Source of the DNA: an uncultured Eubacterium sp.
Lineage (GTDB): Bacteria; Bacillota; Clostridia; Lachnospirales; Lachnospiraceae
Assembly: GCF_937958975.1 (NCBI RefSeq)
Contig: NZ_CALGRE010000017.1
Coordinates: 1 to 64,000, forward strand
Length of the DNA stretch: 64,000 bases
Reading direction: 5' to 3'
A program made the translations under genes and the position numbers. This document shows positions 59,545 through 64,000 of the stretch, in pieces (positions within the stretch are counted from its first letter, which is position 1; each line of letters opens with the position of its first letter). The notes below the pieces were generated by a model. The model had not been told where the DNA came from and did not search any database. It was given only the letters and a program-made list of their open reading frames with translations.

Positions 59545-60519
59545 CTATTTTATTTTTATACTTACCTCTCCCGACGAGAGCCATTTTTCAGTTCCATCAT
59601 TAAATTGTACTTTCAGACGGCAGGCGTTATCAATTTCTTTGGCAATTGCAGGAATTGTGTCATTGCCATTGATAACAGAAATGTCACGTCCAATAAGCAT
59701 TGAGCGTTCAATGTATTCTTTTACATATGACTTTGTACTAAAATTATTATAGTAATCCATAAAATAATCTAACAAATGTGCGATAAGTATACTGCGTTTA
59801 TTTATGGTATCACTATCTTTATCAAAAACGGCTGTAGCTATCTTGTTTATTTCAGGAGGAAATCCGTTTTTGGGATAACAAATATTGATACCAATACCAA
59901 CAATTGCATAGTCAAGTTTACCGGTTTCAATATTGAATGCCGCTTCTGTTAAAATGCCGCAGACTTTTTTGTCTGAAATATATATATCATTTACCCATTT
60001 GATATCTGCCTTTTTATTAGAGACATCTTCGATAGCCTTTGCGGTGGCAACGGCAGCAGAAGTAGTAAGGAATAATGCTTCTGCTGCAGGAATATCAGGT
60101 TTTACTAAGATACTTAAATAAATACCTGTTTTAGAAGGAGAATAGAATTTCTTTCCCATTCGTCCTTTCCCGGCAGTTTGCATCTGAGAGATAATAACAG
60201 TACCATGTGAGGCACCCTGTTCAGCCAATTCTTTTAAAACAGTATTTGTAGAAGTGACACTCTCATATACAGTAAGATTAAGTTCATTGCTCTTTAAATG
60301 TTGCTGAATGCTCCATGATGAGAGAATGTCGTTCTCTGTGTCAAGGCTATAACCTTTGTTGGGAATTGCTGATATTTTATATCCGCTTTTTTCTAATGAT
60401 TTAATAGCTTTCCAAACAGCATTTCGACTTACACCCAGTGATGCTGCAAGTTCGCTTCCTGAAAAATAGGTACCTTTATTATTTTCCAACTGTTTTAAAA
60501 CTTCATCTTTAACGCTCAT
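59545..60519 (-). CDS. birA: Bifunctional biotin-protein ligase / biotin operon repressor
   Basis: BirA attaches biotin to carrier proteins and represses biotin uptake genes. It has 324 residues. The N-terminal winged helix has GSELAASLGVSRNAVWKAIKSLEKSGY (about 18-45). The ligase domain has the biotinyl-AMP loop GKGRMGKKFYSPSKTGIYLS (about 120) and KWVNDIYISDKKVCGILTE (about 185). The start is ATG 60519, with GGAGGG four bases before it on the minus strand. A frame open to 60669 is not preferred. It lies divergent from bioY. Confidence 0.95.
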   Translation of the reverse strand: MSVKDEVLKQLENNKGTYFSGSELAASLGVSRNAVWKAIKSLEKSGYKISAIPNKGYSLDTENDILSSWSIQQHLKSNELNLTVYESVTSTNTVLKELAEQGASHGTVIISQMQTAGKGRMGKKFYSPSKTGIYLSILVKPDIPAAEALFLTTSAAVATAKAIEDVSNKKADIKWVNDIYISDKKVCGILTEAAFNIETGKLDYAIVGIGINICYPKNGFPPEINKIATAVFDKDSDTINKRSILIAHLLDYFMDYYNNFSTKSYVKEYIERSMLIGRDISVINGNDTIPAIAKEIDNACRLKVQFNDGTEKWLSSGEVSIKIK

Positions 60520-60632
60520 ATTTCCCTCCATAGTTATAGCTAATTCGATAAAATTAGTGTGATTGTAACAAGAAAGTCTTGAAATATAAGTATAGCATTT
60601 AAGTCTATGGAAAACAATATTGAAACTGCAAA

Positions 60633-60685
60633 ATGTTAGCTTAATAAAATAATAGGTTGACAATTGCACTAAATTGGAATAAAAT
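60633..60685 (+). promoter_or_regulatory. bioY promoter with candidate BirA operator
   Basis: TTGACA (60657-60662) and TAAAAT (60680-60685) are 17 bases apart. Overlapping the -35, ATGTTAGCT (60633-60641) and GGTTGACAA (60655-60663) match the two halves of the Bacillus-type BirA box TTGTTAACC-N-GGTTAACAA at 6 and 8 of 9 positions. The spacer here is 13 bases, shorter than the usual 14-16. Confidence 0.6.
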
Positions 60686-60738
60686 GGTGACGGTTGAAAA
60701 AACGAAATTAAATATTAAGCGAAAAGTGAGGAAAAAAG

Positions 60739-61302
60739 ATGAGTACACAGGATAAGAATATTTTTTCAGTACAAAATATGGTTTTAATTGCAATATTTAC
60801 GGCATTGATTGCAGTATGTTCATGGATTAGAATCCCAATTGAGCCGGTTCCTTTTACATTGCAGACATTTGCGGTATTTGTTGCAACAGGCTTGCTTGGG
60901 GCAAAAAGAGGAGTAGTCTCTGTCATTGTATATATTTTGTTGGGAGTGATAGGCATTCCGGTTTTTGCAGGTTTTACAAGCGGGCCATCTGTTATAGCCG
61001 GGCCAACAGGAGGATACATTGTAGGTTTTATTTTTACTGCAATTATTACAGGGGTTATTATTGAGAGTTCAAAAAAATTACAAACAAATATGAGAATTGC
61101 TATTATGGTGATAGCCATGATTGTTGGTGCAGTCGTGTATTTTGCTATTGGTACAATCTGGTTTATGGTTATTACAAAAACCGGAATGTTATCGACCTTG
61201 AGTATATGTGTATTTCCATATTTGATTCCGGATTTGATAAAAATAGCTATTGCAACGATTATAATAGATAGAGTAAAAAAACATGCAAAGATTTTTGATT
61301 AG
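60739..61302 (+). CDS. bioY: Biotin transporter BioY (ECF S-component)
   Basis: The substrate-binding S-component for biotin uptake, 187 residues, with six hydrophobic helices. RIPIEPVPFTLQTFAVFVATGLLGAKRG (near 32-60) and SVIAGPTGGYIVGFI (near 90) are the biotin-pocket motifs. It is expected to use the shared EcfA1A2T module coded at 6227-8737. GAGGAAAAAAG precedes ATG 60739. It lies divergent from birA. The last 20 bases overlap the DUF1284 gene. Confidence 0.95.
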   Translation: MSTQDKNIFSVQNMVLIAIFTALIAVCSWIRIPIEPVPFTLQTFAVFVATGLLGAKRGVVSVIVYILLGVIGIPVFAGFTSGPSVIAGPTGGYIVGFIFTAIITGVIIESSKKLQTNMRIAIMVIAMIVGAVVYFAIGTIWFMVITKTGMLSTLSICVFPYLIPDLIKIAIATIIIDRVKKHAKIFD

Positions 61303-61669
61303 ACCTCATCATATGCTGTGTTTACAATTTTTTGAAGGAAAAGGATACAGTGATGAATTTATCGCAAATATGGCAGATATCAAAGACATATTGGACAGAG
61401 AAAATCCATATGTCGAAATAGTAAGCGGTGTAGATGATTTATGTATGAAATGTCCTAATTGTATAGGAGAAAATTGTAAAAATGAAAAAAATATATTAGA
61501 ACATGATAAAAGGGTCTTTGAGCAGATTTATGATATCCATAAGTTAAGTAAGTGGAGCGACATTTGCAAAAGTGTTGGTAATGAGATAATATTAAAGGGA
61601 AAAGTAAAAGAGGTATGTGGGGAATGCAGATGGTCTGATATTTGTTTCCATAAAGCAATGCAACAATAA
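61283..61669 (+). CDS. DUF1284 protein, cysteine-rich
   Basis: A 128-residue protein whose N-terminus IRPHHMLCLQFFEGKGYS is the DUF1284 signature. Cysteines cluster as CMKCPNCIGENC (about 53-64), where the first three follow a C-x2-C-x2-C pattern, and CGECRWSDIC (about 112-121), consistent with iron-sulfur or zinc binding. Function unknown. It overlaps the 3' end of bioY by 20 bases, so it is translationally coupled in the bioY transcript. Confidence 0.8.
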   Translation: MQRFLIRPHHMLCLQFFEGKGYSDEFIANMADIKDILDRENPYVEIVSGVDDLCMKCPNCIGENCKNEKNILEHDKRVFEQIYDIHKLSKWSDICKSVGNEIILKGKVKEVCGECRWSDICFHKAMQQ

Positions 61670-61736
61670 TAAAATTATTTACAAAATTCGTGGGAATTGC
61701 AGTTGTGAAAAAATAATATTTGTGAAGGAAGAAAAG

Positions 61737-62144
61737 TTGGAAATTAGATTAGCAAACACAAAAGATTTTGATATTTTAATGAATTATGACGGGCATATTT
61801 CGAAAGAAACATTATTAAATTCAATTCTCCAGAATCGAATATATGTTATTGAAGATGGGAAAAGATTTTGTGGATGGTTACGTTATAACTTGTTTTGGGA
61901 TAATACCCCTTTTATGAATTTGCTTTATATTTTAGAAGAAGACAGGAATAAGGGAATAGGCAGACAGCTTGTTGTACATTGGGAAAATCAGATGAAAAAA
62001 TTAGGGTACCATGTTGTGATGACATCGACGCAGGAAAATGAAGAAGCAAAAAAATTCTATGATAGATTGCAATATAAAAAAGTAGGAGGGTTTTACCCTT
62101 TGGATGAAGATTTTGAATTAATTATGATTAAAAAAATTTCCTAG
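61737..62144 (+). CDS. GNAT family N-acetyltransferase
   Basis: A GCN5-related acetyltransferase, about 135 residues from TTG 61737. The TTG is 7 bases after AAGGA and gives LEIRLANTKDFDILM, the usual first strand. The acetyl-CoA loop is EEDRNKGIGRQLVVHWE, and VVMTSTQENEEAKKFYDRLQYKKVGGFY is the C-terminal half. The frame is open upstream to 61617, overlapping DUF1284, but the extra 40 residues do not fit the fold. Substrate unknown. A terminator follows. Confidence 0.82.
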   Translation: MEIRLANTKDFDILMNYDGHISKETLLNSILQNRIYVIEDGKRFCGWLRYNLFWDNTPFMNLLYILEEDRNKGIGRQLVVHWENQMKKLGYHVVMTSTQENEEAKKFYDRLQYKKVGGFYPLDEDFELIMIKKIS

Positions 62145-62181
62145 AGTTTGGAGGAAAAATTAATTAAAAAATATTAAATAT

Positions 62182-62230
62182 ATGAATCGGTCTCCCGTTA
62201 ATAAATTTTAGGGAGTTCGATTCATTTTTT
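62182..62230 (+). terminator. Terminator after the GNAT gene
   Basis: ATGAATCG ... CTCCC pairs with GGGAG ... CGATTCAT with a 2-by-2 internal loop, then a T tract. It closes the bioY-DUF1284-GNAT transcript. Confidence 0.87.
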
Positions 62231-62390
62231 GATTATACATAAATATTTAGACGGGATATAGAAATAAAAGTATAAGTTATTCGTGCTAACAGTTAATGTT
62301 TATGAAATATTTTGTGAATGTGGATAGAAAAGTAAAATTATGGTAATATATACATTAGCGAAAATTTTATCGGTGAAAGGGAGTAAATCT

Positions 62391-64000
62391 ATGGTAAAAA
62401 ACGTTATAGAGAAAAATAAAAAAATAAGAGAATTGCAGAAATATGAAGTTATCCAAAATAAATATATAGAAGAGGTAAATTCGGATGCCTGGCTATTGAG
62501 ACATAAGAAAACCGGTGCCAGAATTGTTCTGCTCTCTAATGAGGACGATAATAAGGTTTTTAACATAGGTTTTAGAACCCCGGTCAGTGATAATACCGGA
62601 GTTCCGCATATAATTGAGCATACAGTTTTATGCGGTTCAAAAAATTTCCCTGTGAAAGACCCGTTTATGGAATTGGTAAAGGGTTCATTGAATACATTTT
62701 TAAATGCAATGACATATCCGGATAAGACTGTTTATCCTGTGGCGAGTTATAATGAGAAAGATTTTAAAAACTTAATGCATATATACATGGATGCGGTTTT
62801 CAATCCTAACATTTATACGGAAGATAAAATTTTTAAACAGGAAGGCTGGCATTATGAATTAAATGATAAAGATGCAGATTTAGAAATCAATGGAGTCGTT
62901 TACAATGAAATGAAAGGTGTATATTCATCAATTGATGGAATCGCCGCCAGGGTAACATCCCAGTCATTATTCCCTGATAACGGATACCGGAATGAATCAG
63001 GGGGAGACCCGGAATATGTTCCAGAGTTATCTTATGAAGAATATTTAGACTTTCATAAAAAATACTACCATCCGTCAAATAGTTTTATATACTTATACGG
63101 TGATATGGACATGGTGGAACGATTAGAGTGGATGGATAAGGAGTATCTCGGACTTTATGATAAATTAGAGATAGATTCAGTTATTAAGAGACAAAAGACG
63201 TTTGATAAAACATTAGAGATGACAAAGGATTATTCTATTTCAGATAATGACAGGGAAGAAGAAAGTGCAATGCTCACCTCAAACTATGTAATTGGTGATA
63301 ATTTAGACGCACGGTTAATGATTTCCTTTAAAATATTGAAGTATGCGTTGATGGAGATAGAGGGAGCTCCTTTAAAACAGGCAATTATTGATGCGGGAAT
63401 CGGAAAAGCAGTTTATGGTTCTTTCGAGGATGATATGTATCAGCCTGTTTACAGTATTGTTGCGAAGAACGCCAGCGAAAAGGATAAAGAAAAATTTATA
63501 AAAGTTGTTGAGCAGACACTGAGTGAAATCGCTGAAAACGGAATCGATAAAAATACATTGCTTGCAGGATTAAACACAATAGAGTTTGATACAAGGGAAG
63601 CCGATTTTGGTACGATTCCAAAAGGACTTATGTGGGGATTAGATGTACTTGCAAGCTGGTTGTATGATGATAATCAGCCGTTTATACATTTAGAAACCAA
63701 TGAGATTTTTGATGACTTAAGGGAAAAAATTGGTACAGATTATTTTGAAAATCTTATCAGAAAATACCTGATAGAAAATACACATCATTCTATTGTTGTC
63801 CTGTCTCCAAAGAAAGGATTGACGGAAGAAAGGGAACGTATTCTAAAGAAGAGATTGGCAGATAAAAAAGCTCAATTGAGCAGAGACGAGATACAGAAAC
63901 TCATAGATGAGACAAAGGAACTAAAGGCATTTCAGGAAAGTCCTTCTACATCGGAAGAACTGGAAGTAATTCCACTTTTGAAAATCGAGGATATTACCCC
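62391..64000 (+). CDS. M16C-family zinc metallopeptidase (insulinase-like), 5' part only
   Basis: The first 536 codons of a presequence-protease-like (M16C, PreP/Hyp) peptidase, which runs off the window; the family is about 970 residues. The inverted zinc motif HxxEH is in PHIIEHTVLCGS (about residue 83), and the distal Glu is in NGVVYNEMKGVY (about 172). FMELVKGSLNTFLNAMTYPDKT (near 103-124) and the linker end SEELEVIPLLKIEDIT are family features. These enzymes degrade short unfolded peptides in a closed chamber. AAAGGGAG lies before ATG 62391. No stop codon was seen before the window end. Confidence 0.92.
   Translation, partial: MVKNVIEKNKKIRELQKYEVIQNKYIEEVNSDAWLLRHKKTGARIVLLSNEDDNKVFNIGFRTPVSDNTGVPHIIEHTVLCGSKNFPVKDPFMELVKGSLNTFLNAMTYPDKTVYPVASYNEKDFKNLMHIYMDAVFNPNIYTEDKIFKQEGWHYELNDKDADLEINGVVYNEMKGVYSSIDGIAARVTSQSLFPDNGYRNESGGDPEYVPELSYEEYLDFHKKYYHPSNSFIYLYGDMDMVERLEWMDKEYLGLYDKLEIDSVIKRQKTFDKTLEMTKDYSISDNDREEESAMLTSNYVIGDNLDARLMISFKILKYALMEIEGAPLKQAIIDAGIGKAVYGSFEDDMYQPVYSIVAKNASEKDKEKFIKVVEQTLSEIAENGIDKNTLLAGLNTIEFDTREADFGTIPKGLMWGLDVLASWLYDDNQPFIHLETNEIFDDLREKIGTDYFENLIRKYLIENTHHSIVVLSPKKGLTEERERILKKRLADKKAQLSRDEIQKLIDETKELKAFQESPSTSEELEVIPLLKIEDIT

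Noticed and set aside
1..64000. CRISPR arrays, tRNA and rRNA genes
   Set aside because: No regularly spaced repeats and no tRNA-like cloverleaf or rRNA core sequence were seen in the intergenic regions I read; a covariance search was not possible.

Overview
The window looks like one end of a draft contig from a low-GC Clostridia genome, most likely Lachnospiraceae. The evidence is AT-rich codon use, strong AGGAGG ribosome binding sites, a ribosomal-protein/ecfA/truA gene order typical of Firmicutes, an hrcA-grpE-dnaK-dnaJ operon with a CIRCE element, and many gene families common in Lachnospiraceae (DUF4358, DHHW/AlgJ, CotH, M16C, an L17 with a long insertion). The species cannot be named from sequence alone. 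The first 61 bases are Illumina adapter, not genome.

Layout. 1-2.5 kb: end of the ribosomal alpha operon (rpsK 3' end, rpsD, rpoA, rplQ). 2.6-6.1 kb: a glycosyltransferase and an LTA-synthase-like phosphoglycerol transferase, convergent. 6.2-9.5 kb: ecfA1-ecfA2-ecfT-truA. 9.7-14 kb: a secreted transglutaminase-like protein, MBOAT acyltransferase, AlgJ/AlgX-like SGNH protein and lipoprotein. 14-15 kb: rplM-rpsI. 15-22 kb: an accessory island beginning with a tyrosine-recombinase stump just after rpsI, a decayed IS3-family orfA, an HNH-like protein, and a type II (probably IIS) restriction-modification pair made of a double-domain adenine methyltransferase and an AlwI-family endonuclease. 22-24 kb: DUF1848 protein and a uracil-DNA glycosylase family protein. 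24-28 kb: a second transglutaminase/lipoprotein/MBOAT/DHHW module paralogous to the first. 28-36.5 kb: YczE-like protein, MATE pump, M23 peptidase, CotH-kinase protein, mutY, a decayed FAD-oxidoreductase end, aroB. 36.5-49 kb: two more MATE pumps, serine acetyltransferase, rubrerythrin, patatin, a PTS IICBA, and a marR-degV-ADH-ALDH operon. 49-54 kb: the HrcA-controlled chaperone operon. 54.3-59.5 kb: an unusual Tad/type IV-pilus-like locus. 59.5-62 kb: birA, bioY, DUF1284, GNAT. 62.4 kb to the end: truncated M16C peptidase.

How it works together. Much of the accessory content acts on the cell envelope: LTA-type polymer synthesis, two O-acylation modules, M23 hydrolase, CotH protein and the pilin-like locus. 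BioY can use the energy-coupling module EcfA1A2T coded in the same window, and BirA sits divergent from bioY with a candidate BirA operator between them. Two surface loci have been inserted into what is normally a contiguous rpsK...rplQ-ecfA1A2T-truA-rplM-rpsI run.

The best candidate for something undescribed is 54.3-59.5 kb. It has an ORF fusing a secreted nitrilase N-terminal part (no catalytic Cys) to a T2SS-F/TadC-like membrane protein, then three tandem mini-pilin-like ORFs that share a nine-residue leader ending in Gly, two more pseudopilin-like proteins, and an 864-residue beta-helix surface protein coupled to them. No ATPase or prepilin peptidase is visible in the window.
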